DNA from: Fistulifera solaris
Taxonomy: Eukaryota; Bacillariophyta; Bacillariophyceae; Naviculales; Stauroneidaceae
Length of the DNA stretch: 64,000 bases
Assembly (NCBI GenBank): GCA_030295235.1
Contig: AP026157.1
Location: 62,001 to 126,000 of the forward strand
Direction: 5' to 3'
Of the stretch, positions 11,717 to 22,310 are shown in pieces. Both the position numbers and the translations under genes were made by a program. Within the stretch, counting starts at the first letter, position 1. Every line of letters starts with the position of its first letter. The notes below the pieces were generated by a model. That model worked only from the letters and a program-made list of their open reading frames with translations, ran no database searches and was not told where the DNA came from.

Positions 11717-11767
11717 TATTTTGCTATATTCGCGAGCTTAGCAATGTTAAATGACAAATATAAGGAG

Positions 11768-12770
11768 CGCGAAATTCCAAGGTGAAAGCATAATCAGCTT
11801 TGGATCTATTATATTGTAGCGAGACTATAATCACATCCGAAAAAGACAAATAATTCGCGGTAAAGGCTGCATGAATAAACAGGATTGATACAGTCTCATG
11901 ACTCATGAAGGAAAATTAGTCGTAACCAACTGTCTGGATGATAGTAAAAACTTGAAGGTCCGGATTCGAAGACATTGCCGGCTGAAATCGCATTTGCGCG
12001 AAATTCCAAGGTGGAAGCATAATTAGCTTTGGATCTATTATATTGTAGCGAGACTATAATCACATCCGAAAAAGACAAATAATTCGCGGTAAAGGCTGCA
12101 TGAATAAACAGGATTGATACAGTCTCATGACTCATGAAGGAAAATTAGTCGTAACCAACTGTCTGGATGATAGTAAAAACTTGAAGGTCCGGATTCGAAG
12201 ACATTGCCGGCTGAAATCGCATTTGCGCGAAATTCCAAGGTGGAAGCATAATTAATAGCTTTGGATCTATTATTGTAGCGAGACTATACTCACACGCGAA
12301 AAAGACAAAAACTTTTCGCGCTGAAGGCTGCATGTACCATGTACAAAAGGATTGATGGAGTCTCATGACGACATCCAGTCGTGAATTGGTACAAACTACT
12401 GTTTGGAGGATAGTAGAAATATGAAGGCAGGGCTCGAAGACATTGCCGGCGGAAATCGCAATTGCGCAAAATTTCAAGGTAACAGCATAACTAGCGTTCG
12501 ATTTATTACTGTAATGAGACTAGACCTATTCAAACGCGACAAAGACAAACAATTTGGGCTGCAGGCTGCATGTACAAAGGATTGATTCAGTCTCATGACT
12601 GAACTCAAGTCGTGGATTGGTACAACTCACTGTTTGAATCATAGTGGAAACATGAAAGTCATGACTTTTAGACTTTTAGACAATGCCGGCTGAAATCGCA
12701 ATTGCGCGAAATTTCAAGGTGAAAGCATAATTAGCTTTAGATCTATTACTGTAACTAGCCGCCTGCGGCA
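11768..12770. repeat. tandem array, five units of 229-240 bp
   Basis: Landmark 'gcgaaatt(c/t)caagg' recurs near 11770, 12000, 12229, 12468 and 12708. The first intervals are 229 bp and nearly identical in sequence; the last two are about 239-240 bp and diverged by substitutions and small insertions. Each unit contains 'agtctcatgac' and, some bases later, an 'agtcgt(g)' half, forming an imperfect inverted repeat. The minus-strand ORFs starting MSHETVSIL that recur here are by-products of the repetition. Confidence 0.9.
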
Positions 12771-12994
12771 GGTACACAGTCTAGTGTGAAAAGCATTTGG
12801 TTGAATTGACCAATTTTATTATTCTCTAAAAAGTACTCCGTATTATTATCATACACACGACAGGGTTGATTTCCAGTCGCGAAAGCTATCGACCTCTTAT
12901 AGAAAACATAGAGTTAGATCAGACGAAAAGATCAACCGTAAAAAGATTAAGTTCAGCGAATATCTGATTGAGCCACTGCGAATATTGATGTCGA

Positions 12995-14505
12995 CTACCT
13001 GATTCGTTTCTGGTCCTGAACGGATTGTAACAACGCACTGTTGCCGTCAGTTTCATTCACAGATTGCACGAGCTCACACAAAGCATCCGCGTGATGTGCT
13101 AGCAGTAGAGCGGATCGCTGGAAGTCATGCGATGTACATTCAACTAAGGCGGTCACCACGAGCAAAGATCGTATCGATGTTGGCTCCGCTCCAAGTCGCA
13201 CTGAATCACAATAAAACCAGCTCAGCTCGTAAAGCGCATCGATCCGTGGACCATCTGTATAGGCATATCCTTCGTCATCCGTTACGGCAATGTTTCTGTT
13301 GTAAGTAATGAGCTTTCGAAGATGGACATAATCGGGGCCGAAAGCTTCTTCGTGGCTGTCAACCATGATCTTTAGTCGTTCCAGTTTTGGATGGTCTTTG
13401 AGACCATCGAACAGCACCACAAAGTGCGAATCCCATGTCATGTCATCTTCAATCGTAAACAGATCGAGTTCTTTCAAGTCGTGATTCGCCAAAGCAGCTC
13501 GAATAAGCTCTTCGACGACGATGTCGGGTATTTCATCGTAATCGATAAATGTGAATCGGATTTTGAGCGCCACGAAATGTCTCACTGTAGCAAGGCGTCG
13601 GAAAAAAGATATCACAGCTTGCGTCGGAAAGGCGTCCACATCACCATTAATTCGGATAGCCAGCTTGCGCGCCACAATATTCAGCGACTCGAACGAGGAG
13701 TCTGGTGACGATATATACAATAAGCCTTCAAACGAATCCACTGGGGCAGAAAAAGTCCGCAGCTCCAATTCATCATTGCCCAGACCCGGCAATTCCAAGT
13801 GATCCAGTACATTGACTTGTATGATCCTTTCCAAGTTTTCGTCTGTGAATTCTGTACTCAGTTGAAACTTCAAAGAACCGAACGGTGTCGTTCGATGGAC
13901 GAGGGCATCGGTGAACGCGGTACCGCCGTCTTCAATCGAGCAATTGAAGAATGTCAACTCTATCCGATGCGGCCTTGTCGCTAACACGACCGACTGTTCG
14001 GCGGACAACATGACGCCTTCGACCAGTATCTTGCAAGCAGGAGCCTCTTCCAACAGACGTGCCCAGCGCGCCGTGCCCACGGAACAAAAGTCAAAGTCTT
14101 CATTGTTGATACTGATCACACTGAACGGTGATAACTCTTGAGTCGGTTCCACCAAGTCGATAAAGAATGCTGCCGTTTCCGCAATTGCCTCGTCAGAGTC
14201 TCCGGTAATGAACATCGTAGGTCCTCGGTCGTAAAATACCAAACACAAGTAACTGAATACACCGGCCGGTTGATCGTTGCTGTCGCCCGGACAAACGAAC
14301 GTCAGCGTATGATTGTCGCGCCAAAGAATCAGGTGTTGATTGTAGCTTTCGATTTCACGCAGATTGTGGGGTGTTCGAAGAAACTCGTAGGTCGGTGCAT
14401 CTCCCAAATCATCCCAGCTACCGTATTGCTCTCGAGATTTCCGCCAAAAGGAATTTCTCGAAATAAACCGCCTTCCGACGCATCGGACTCGTAGTCGAAT
14501 GACAT
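12995..14505 (-). pseudogene. family A copy 7, one N-terminal frameshift
   Basis: Start at ATG 14503-14505 (MSFDYESDASEGG). At an AAAA run (14446-14449) one base is missing: adding a T on the coding strand restores 'IPFWRKSREQYGSW', which joins directly to 'DDLGDAPTYEFLRTP'. The remaining 470 codons are intact, with IESYNQHLILWRDN, IAETAAFF, LSAEQSVVLAT, EDGGTAFTDAL, ELIRAALANHDLKELDL, FDGLKDHPKLERLKI, LITYNRN, WFYCDSVRLG and FQRSALLLAHHADALCEL. Apart from that one base it is a complete gene, so it may well be functional if the indel is an error. Confidence 0.7.
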
Positions 14506-14807
14506 GAGTTGCTTATTTGCGATTTAGAATCGATAGAAGAAGAGTTCGTTGCAAAAAGCTAACTCGTTGAAAGCAACAATGACAATAAAGTAATCGTCAA
14601 CGCAAATGCGACGCTAAGAAAAAAGCGTCGATTTTGCCGTCACATAATAGAGTGGTAAGCCTTAATAAGGTTAGTGTTCATTGACTAAGTACGGCCGAAA
14701 GAAGCTCCAGTAATTGAACTAGTCTATAGACACATTTTCTCAGCTAATATATTATTTTAATCTACTTTTAAGAGGTCGCATTCTATGATATGTCTTCGAA
14801 GATAACG
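14506..14807. other. intergenic, no gene seen
   Basis: About 300 bp, AT-rich, with the start region of copy 7. Nothing else is recognisable. Confidence 0.35.
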
Positions 14808-16312
14808 CTACACCCGTCTTCTTCGTTTCGAAATAGATTGCGACAAATCATCATCCAGTTCACCATTCAGCGCCTCCAAAGGAACGAGTTCGTGCAGTAC
14901 ATCAGCATGATTCGCAAACAAGAGAGCACAGCGCTGAAAGCTATTGGAAACGCCTTTGATTGAAGCGGTCTTGAGTAATGCCGATCGCATTAAGGGTGAC
15001 TCGCCTACCAGAGACGCCGACCCCTGATAGAATCGATGAAAGGCGTACAGTGCATCAATCTCGGCTCCATCGGTATACACTTCTCCCTGACTGTTCACCA
15101 CTGTAATCTATCGGTTTGCATGATAATAGTCGTCAAAGAAACGTGTAATCAAATCCGAACGCATTCCATTCCTCTTTGACGTTTACTTGGAAAATGCGAA
15201 GCGCTGGGTGTTCATCCAGCTCGAAAAGAAGTCTTATTATGCGACAATCCCACATCTGATATCCCTTGAACGTCAGAAACTCCAGTGTCTTCAAGCGAGT
15301 GTTGGCCTTGATAGCGCGAATGAGAGCCTCCGCGACGCTTTCGGGAACGTTAATGGGGACGAAATATGATTTGAAGCCTATTTTCAACTCTTCCAAATTA
15401 CCAAAATTTTCCAAATGCTGAAAGAGTTTAATGACAGGCTGCACAAGAAACAGATCCATACTATTTTCGATGGTAAGACAGAGCTTTTCCTTGAATCTCG
15501 TACTCGAGAGAATCCGCCTTTGCCGAAAATGGAAGAAGATCCAGTCCCTCATTGATCATCTCAGATGATTTCAAATGCCCAATTTTCGAAATTTGCACGA
15601 GTCGTTTCCAGCTGTCGTCACTGAACGAGGAATATTCGAGACTCAAGGACCCGAATACTGTGGATCGACTTTCGAGAGCATCCATGAAAGCAGTGCCTTC
15701 GTCTTCGAAGGAACAACGATCGAGCGTCAAATGAAGAGGTTGTGGTTGGGTAGCAAGTATTATTGATTGCTCAACGCTCAATGTCATTTCGGTCAGGATG
15801 ACACGATTGGTGGCCTCCAAAATTCGCTGCAAACACTGGGACCGAACCACCGTTGGCTCCAAAGAATATCTGTGTGGATTGCGCGTACTGACTTTGATGC
15901 ACGATTCCTTGCTGTCACACGATAAGAAATAGGCGACCGTGTCCGCCACAGCTTCGTCGGTATTGCCCGTAATGTAGAGGGAAAGACCATCGTCCACGAA
16001 TTTCATCGACAAGGCTCTGCGTGGATCGCACGGGGCGTCGTTGCCTCCGTTCGTCGTAACATAAGTGAGCGTATCATTGTTCCGCCAAATCACGACACCC
16101 TTGCCATGATCATGAAATTCTTTAAGACTGACAGGTTTGCGAAGTAATTGATACGTCGGCGCATCGTCGGAGTCGTCGTTGTAGTCGTCCTCGTTTTCGT
16201 GATCGTCATTGAAGGGGTCGTCCAGCTTCCAACAAGGAATTTGCTGGGGCGTAAGCAGGCGGGAAGGAATCCGACCTAAAAGCAAGCCAGTTTCGTCAAT
16301 ATCACGTGACAT
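14808..16312 (-). pseudogene. family A copy 8, multiple lesions
   Basis: Start at ATG 16310-16312 (MSRDIDETGLLLG); the longer open frame upstream has no family similarity. It contains an extra acidic insertion (about res 30-48, Asp/Glu/Asn-rich) before APTYQLLRKP. The frame is lost at a TTTT run (15485-15488, one base too many) and resumes as 'FKEKLCLTIENS'. A TGA follows 'DYTFL' where relatives have Arg. A second shift and a TAG precede 'ITVVNSQGEVYTDG'. The C-terminus (FHRFYQGSASLV, FQRCALLFANHADVLHEL, basic tail) is intact to the stop at 14808. Two stops and two shifts make inactivation likely. Confidence 0.75.
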
Positions 16313-16816
16313 ACTACTATTAAATAGGAATTGGTTTTCATTTGACGATGGAGCAAGAATGAAACCGTAAAAAAATGCAATCGTCGTCGTGTGGCGCGCC
16401 GGTGCGCGAACATAAAAATGGCGCGAAAATCTCATTCATGACTGAAAGCCAGTCCTGGTGGAATGAACGGAAAGGGAGACACGGGAACGCACCTCTGCTT
16501 GGTACATTTTTTCTACGGGGGGCCTACGTGAGTGTACACTTTTTCCCGAACCTTCAAGACATTTTTGTCGACTACCAATAACAAGTAACGACACACGACA
16601 CGGCGACTTTTTTCGTACAATAAAAGTAGATTGTCTCTACTCAACGTGAAAGAGTAAATGTCTAAAGCGCACGTTTCAATCACGCTGCGCTCGCGCACCG
16701 CTCATCTCGCACCGCTCTCGTCGTCGCATTGCGTTGCATGTTGCCTCGCATGTTGCATCTTTCTTTGATTGCTTAATACTTTTAATTAATAAAGAACAAA
16801 CAATAAACAACACACA
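16313..16816. other. intergenic between copy 8 and the secreted-protein gene
   Basis: About 500 bp with divergent promoters for copy 8 (-) and the small plus-strand gene. Holds 'catgactgaaagccagtc' near 16437, similar to the dispersed palindrome, and CG-rich 'gcgctcgcgcaccgctc' near 16686. No ORF supported. Confidence 0.4.
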
Positions 16817-17339
16817 ATGCAAACATTATATCTATTTATTCTCTCGTCGCTTTTCTCTAAGTTGAAGCCGTGTTTGTGTTTTTCGCCACGGAACGCGCCG
16901 GTCTCATCTTAATAATTGTTGCTATATTGCATCATCGAACAGTCAGCCCGGTCCAGGCCGACGGTCCACTCTTTGCGCGAGAATTAGCGCGGTGTGGTGG
17001 AGGAAGCTCCACGTCCAACCGCTGTCAGCGTCAAGTAGGAACGGGGCATTGTGCGGACGACGAAGGCGATGTCTTTGATTATTGCATGAGTCCGACGGGT
17101 GTCGAATATACGTTTACGAATTGCCAAGCCCTGGCGCATGCTACTTTGCTCGATCCCGGTACCAAATAGGTGTAGGATGGGTGTTGACAACGCAGTGTTC
17201 GCTCTATTTCAATGATGCACAGGGGAACAGCATCACTTGCCCAGCAGGATTCGAGGCGCAGTTTGGTTTTGAGGGTAGTGGATTTGTCGAGGGGGCCGGA
17301 GGTACCTTTGAAGGGTATTGTAATGTCTGTGATCCATAA
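16817..17339 (+). CDS. small Cys-rich, probably secreted protein, frameshifted
   Basis: The only plus-strand gene inside the family A cluster. The best-supported part reads 'LIIVAILHHRTVSPVQADG', a hydrophobic stretch typical of a signal peptide, followed by a Cys-rich region (RCGGGSSTSNRCQRQVGTGHC, VFDYC, FTNC). The frame then stops at 17167 (TAG after LLDPGTK). The next frame continues with GVGWVLTTQC, Gly-rich sequence and YCNVCDP to a stop at 17339. One extra A in the AAA run at 17164-17166 joins the two as 'DPGTKIGVGW'. The 5' end is uncertain: the nearest ATG (16817-16819) is in another frame and would need one base added in the TTTTT run near 16880. No known family recognised. An intron at either point cannot be excluded. 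Confidence 0.5.
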
Positions 17340-17550
17340 GCTTATCGTGTAGTTGTAGTGTTTAATTGTTGGCGTGCTAGGCTGTATTTGAATTTTTTAT
17401 AGCGAAATCGAAAGTGACAGAAACGACGCCGCTTGCCCCGAAAGAGGTATAGAGAGCGTCGATAAAGAAAACATCATTGCTTCTCTACCAAAAAGACAGT
17501 TCAATACTTGTTCTTTGATTCTTATTCGGGCTCGATCGTGGTAAAAGGAA

Positions 17551-18587
17551 TCATCGTTCTCCAGCTAAATGATCAAGCCCAAGCAAAACTTCGACTTGAT
17601 CTGCCAGCAAAAGAGCCGATCGCTGGAAGCTACTGGCAGCACTTTTCATTAGGGCGGTCACTACGAGTGAGGATCGATCCGATGGTGGCTGGACAAGGAG
17701 ACTTGCCGAACCCACATAAAAACGATTGAGTGAATACAGCGCACGGATCCGGCCGTCGTTGTCCTCATACTGATACCTCTCACTATATCCGTTACCGCGA
17801 TGTTTCTCTTATGCGATAAGAAGTCATAAAGGTAAGACATTAAGCTTTGGTCAATTTGGCAAGAAAATGATACATTAATTTTGTCGGACGTGGTCGTAGA
17901 TCAATATGGATCTGTCACACACTTCTAGTTTAAGAAGCCGCAGTTCGCTGTGCTCTTTCAACGCGGTGAAGAGAGTCTTAATGTGAGGGCCCCAGTCAAA
18001 ATCCCTCCTCGAGGTACTCAGATCCAAATAGCGCAAATTGCGATTTGCCATCACAGCGCGGATCAATTCTTCTATAATGCAAGCAGGTATCGATATGGAC
18101 CGTCAAGAGTCGAGCCAAACATTCCGACCCAGCCGCACTGAAATCCAAATGATCACCACCACGATCGGGTCCGATAGTGCAACTTTTACCCACCGCCTCC
18201 ACTAGGTTTAAGAAATACGCCGCCGTTTCGCAGATGGCAACGTCGGAGCTACCGAAGATTTCAAAATCGATGCCTTTGCCACCCAATTGAACTGTCAAGG
18301 AGAGTTCCGAGTCGTACCACTCTTCATCCGCGTAGTCGTCCGTGCCGGGCGGCATAACGTATGTCAGCGTCCCATTATCACGCCAGATTGCTAGGTTATC
18401 TTTATATTCACCTAACTCCTCCAAGTTCATCGGCTCTCGAAGCAGCTTGTAGGTCGGCGTGTTTTCGTAGTAGTCGCCCGCGCTTTGCCAGTGAGCTACT
18501 TGCTCGGGTTCGCGAAGGGAATAAGGAATGATTGCTACCAACAATGATTGCTACCAACAAATTTGTATCCTCGTATTCGTTTGACAT
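17551..18587 (-). pseudogene. family A copy 9, internal deletion and 16-bp duplication
   Basis: Start at ATG 18585-18587 (MSNEYEDTNLLVAII). A direct 16-bp duplication of GATTGCTACCAACAAT (about 18529-18560) shifts the frame at codon ~14. Removing it gives 'VAIIPYSLREPEQVAHW'. The N-terminal third is then intact (PTYKLLREP, AIWRDN, AICETAAYF, DFSAAGSECLARLL). It jumps directly to the region 'SIPACIIEELIRAVMANRNLRYLDL', so about 200 residues of the middle are missing and the junction is out of frame. The 3' part is scattered over frames (LLSHKRNIAVTD; ALYSLNRFYVGSASLLV; FQRSALLLADQVEVLLGL). A clear pseudogene. Confidence 0.85.
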
Positions 18588-18828
18588 GTTTGTAAGATGA
18601 AATGAACGGATAAATGGTTTTGGTTTCAAATGGCAAAAATTCGCATTTTGATGTCGCGTTCAAAATTTCGCTTCGGAAAAAAACGCGCCCTCAAAATGTT
18701 TTTCGGTAGGACGAGAACTCGTTTTATAGTTATTTTCACATAGTTCGGGAATCGATCTTCATCTTAGCATCTACTTTGAGTCCATGAAGCCTTTTGTGGT
18801 CGATGAACTGTAATTTCGGCGCCAGAAG

Positions 18829-20030
18829 GTTACAATCGTTTCTTGGATCCGAAAAGCTTTCGCATCGATCACCGGCAAATTCACTATAGGATCAAAGTGA
18901 TGGTTGAAGCAATCCTTGACTGAACTTGAGTCACGATCAAAATACGAAACTAAATGAAACGGCAACAACGGCAACAATTAAGTCCACAAATGCTAGCATC
19001 AAGTGTATGATCGATTGTATTGGTATTGACGGTGATGCTACGAAATATCATCATCATTCAAAACGCAATGTATCGTTTCTTGGATCCGAAAAGCTTTCGC
19101 ATCGATCACCGGCAAATTCACTATAGGATCAAAGTGATGGTTAAAGCAATCCTTGACTGAACTTGAGTCACGATCAAAATACGAAACTAAATGAAACGGC
19201 AACAATCAAGTCCACAAATGCTAGCATCAAGTGTATGATCAATTGTATTGGTATTGACGTTGATGTTACGAAATATCATCATCATTCAAAACGCAATGTA
19301 TCGTTTCTTGGATCCGAAAAGCTTTCGCATCGATCACCGGCAAATTCACTATAGGATCAAAGTGATGGTTAAAGCAATCCTTGACTGAACTTGAGTCACG
19401 ATCAAAATACGAAACTAAATGAAACGGCAACAATCAAGTCCACAAATGCTAGCATCAAGTGTATGATCAATTGTATTGGTATTGACGGTGATGCTACGAA
19501 ATATCATCATCATTCAAAACGCAATGTATCGTTTCTTGGATCCGAAAAGCTTTCGCATCGATCACCGGCAAATTCACTATAGGATCAAAGTGATGGTTAA
19601 AGCAATCCTTGACTGAACTTGAGTCACGATCAAAATACGAAACTAAATGAAACGGCAACAATCAAGTCCACAAATGCTAGCATTAAGTGTATGATCAATT
19701 GTATTGGTATTGACGTTGATGTTACGAAATATCATCATCATTCAAAACGCAATGTATCGTTCCTTGGATCCGACAAGCTTTCGCATCGATTACCGGCAAA
19801 TGCACTATAGGATCAAAGTGATGGTTTACGCTATCCTTGACTGAACTTGAGTCACGATCGAAAATAAATGAATAATCGGCAACAATGAAGTCCACAAATG
19901 CTAGCATTAAGTGTATGATCGATTGTATTGGTATTGACGGTGATGATACGAAATATCATCATCATTCAAAACGCAATGTATCGTTCCTTGGATCCGAAAA
20001 GCTTTCGCATCGATCACCAGATAATCTGGG
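18829..20030. repeat. tandem array, about five units of 228 bp
   Basis: The block 'cttggatccgaaaagctttcgcatcgatcacc' recurs near 18842, 19079, 19307, 19535, 19763 (diverged) and 19986. The regular interval is 228 bp (237 where an extra 'cggcaacaa' is present). Middle units are almost identical; the outer ones carry substitutions. 228 is a multiple of 3, so the same short plus-strand ORF (SHDQNTKLNETATIKS...) reappears, but it has no ATG at its start and ends at a TAG in each unit, so I do not call a gene. Confidence 0.92.
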
Positions 20031-20425
20031 AGCGCAGTCAGGCGTCAGGCTGCGTGTTTATACTTTATACCCCCATGAATCTCAACCGTTTAGATTCATG
20101 ATACCAGGTATTACACCTTTCGCTTCTCTTATTTGACCGAGCGCAGCTAATATTTCACAAGACTCTTCATTTCTACAATCTACATCAAGACGCGGATATG
20201 TGTCATCGTATTTAAATTATAATGTGAACGTATAGAAACTGAAACTTCATTTCGCGCCAGCGGCGCAGACTCAGAGATTGTATAGATGAAGTTGGGCATA
20301 CAGTTTCGGACACATTCATGAGTCATGAGATATGAAAATCGATAGATCATAAATGGGTGCTTCGAAATATTTTGTAGTTGTTACCTGATACGGTTCTTAT
20401 CACGCCTTCTTTCTACGAAAGCCAA
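20031..20425. other. intergenic, no gene seen
   Basis: About 400 bp between the 228-bp array and the 3' end of copy 10. Contains 'tcatgagtcatgagatatg' near 20318. Nothing coding. Confidence 0.4.
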
Positions 20426-21962
20426 TTACATCTTCCTTCTTCGTTTCTTCTTCCGACTTGCTGGCGACAGATCGTGATCCAGCTGCGCCGACTGGACTAG
20501 TTCATGCAATACTTCGAGATGATCTGCCAGCAACAGCGAAGAGCGCTGAAAGCTTTGAGCAGTACTTTTCAAAAGAGCGGTCGTCACGAGTGAGGATCGA
20601 TGCGGCGTTGGCGGCCCGACGAGACTCGCGGAACCCCAATACAGACGGTTGAGAGAGTAGAGCGCGCAGATCCGGTTATTGTCTGTAATGATACCCCCTT
20701 CACAATTCGTCACTGTTATATCTCTTTTCTGCCAGAGTAGGTTGCGAAGATGGCACATTCCAGGTCCGAAATCTTGCGATTCATCGTCGACTTCCATTCT
20801 CAAAGTCCGGAGCTCTTTGTGATCTTTCAACGAGTTGAAGAGAGTCGCCATATGCGGTCTCCATTCCAAGTCTCTGTTGTATGTAGTCAAGTCGAGAATC
20901 TGCAGATTGCGATTGGCCATTATGGCGCGAGTCATTTCTTCCATAAGGGGAGCGGCGATCGGTATCGGTGTTCTCTCCACGTCACTGCACAAAATGATTG
21001 CGACTTTGAGCTCCACAAAATGGCCCAGCTCCGATACGCGCCGCCAAAAGGCAATCATTAGTTCTGTCGGAAAAGGCTCCTCAATGTCATGATTGATGTA
21101 AAGGGCGAGCTTTTTGGTTTCGATGCGAAGCGTTGAACAATCTTCCACCGACAAAGCTCGAGAAAAAATTCGCAGTTCGAGAGACTCCGAGTGAGCTGAA
21201 AGAGACAACAAAACAACTTCGTCAGCCAAATAAGGCAGTCTCAAATGATCGAATACGTTTTTGAGTTTGAAAATGCGTCTCAAATTCACATGATCAAAAG
21301 CGCAGCACATATCTGTTTTGAGTGACCCAAACGACGATTGTCGCTTCTCGAGCTCATCCACAAAGGCCGTGCCGTTGTCGTCGAACGCACAACTTGATAG
21401 TTCCATTTGCATAGAATTCGGGTGAGAAGCCAAGACCCTAGATTGATCAGCACTCAGTGCAACGTTTTTGACAATAAAGCGACGCACAGAGCCTCTTTTT
21501 AGTAGCCGTGTGAAACAGTAGTATCCACCTTCACCAAAATCGAACGTGCCGCCCCACGGATCATCGACTGCTTCCAGGTAAAAAGACTTCACTTGCCCTA
21601 TCTACTAAATTCATGAAAAAGGCAGCCGTTTCGGAAATTGCATTCTCGGAGTAACCGAAGATTTGCAATGCCGTTCCCCCCAAAAGCATCCATAAAGAAC
21701 TATTAAATGAGGAACTTTTCTTACGATCCCAAACATCGTCCGTACCAGGAGGTGTGACGTAAGTTAGCGTATCATTGTCACGCCAGATGGCTAATCCGTG
21801 CTTACAATCCTCCGTCAGCTCTTCTAAATTCCTCGGCTGGCGAAGAAGCTTGTAGGTCGGCGATTCGCCCGCTTTCTGCCAGTGCACGACTTGATCGGGC
21901 TCACGAAGGGAATAAGGAATCATTCCCAGCAATAGACTTCGATCCTCGTATTCGTTTGACAT
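20426..21962 (-). pseudogene. family A copy 10, one frameshift
   Basis: Start at ATG 21960-21962 (MSNEYEDRSLLLGMIPYSLREPDQ). The first 134 codons are intact, with PTYKLLRQP, AIWRDN and ISETAAFF. At an AAAAA run (21580-21584) one base too many moves the frame, and it resumes as 'SFYLEAVDDPWGGTFDF'. The remaining 388 codons are complete: LSADQSRVLASHP, NGTAFVDELEKRQSSFGSL, PFPTELMIAFWRRVSELGHF, NRNLQILDL, LKDHKELRTLRMEV, NRLYWGSASLV, FQRSSLLLADHLEVLHELV and a strongly basic end. Apart from this one homopolymer indel the gene is complete and closest to copy 9 (same MSNEYED start and VxHWQxAG segment). Confidence 0.7.
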
Positions 21963-22310
21963 GTTTGCAAGAGATAACGGAAAGGAATGCAACTAGTCTA
22001 GGTCTATTACGTTGTCATTGCTTTCAAAAAAAAAAAGCGCGCAAAAAAAAATAAAACGACGATCACGTATTCCGATGAGACATGACATCGTTCTGTGCTA
22101 AATATTTTGAGTCGCGCATGGCCTTTATAGACATAAAGAGTACAATCGTCCGCGGATGAATAAACTTTTCCATTTTTTGAGTCTTTTTGGGTCTTAGGAT
22201 TGTTGACCCCATACTAGCTAAAGCCTAGTCTCAAGGGATCAACGAGTGCGTTCTAGTTGTAATTCAACTGGAATTTTAAAATTTTTGAGTTGTTAGAAAA
22301 CGAGCGGCTA
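21963..22310. other. intergenic, no gene seen
   Basis: About 350 bp including poly-A stretches (22025-22060). Presumed promoter of copy 10 and 3' flank of copy 11. Confidence 0.35.

Noticed and set aside
11724-12477. Minus-strand ORFs MSHETVSILFIH... in the 229-bp array
   Set aside because: Repeat by-products with lengths that vary between units. No family similarity.
18926-19810. Four near-identical 63-codon ORFs (SHDQNTKLNETATIKS...)
   Set aside because: They recur with the 228-bp repeat, begin at a TTG rather than ATG, and each ends at the same TAG. By-product of the repeat.
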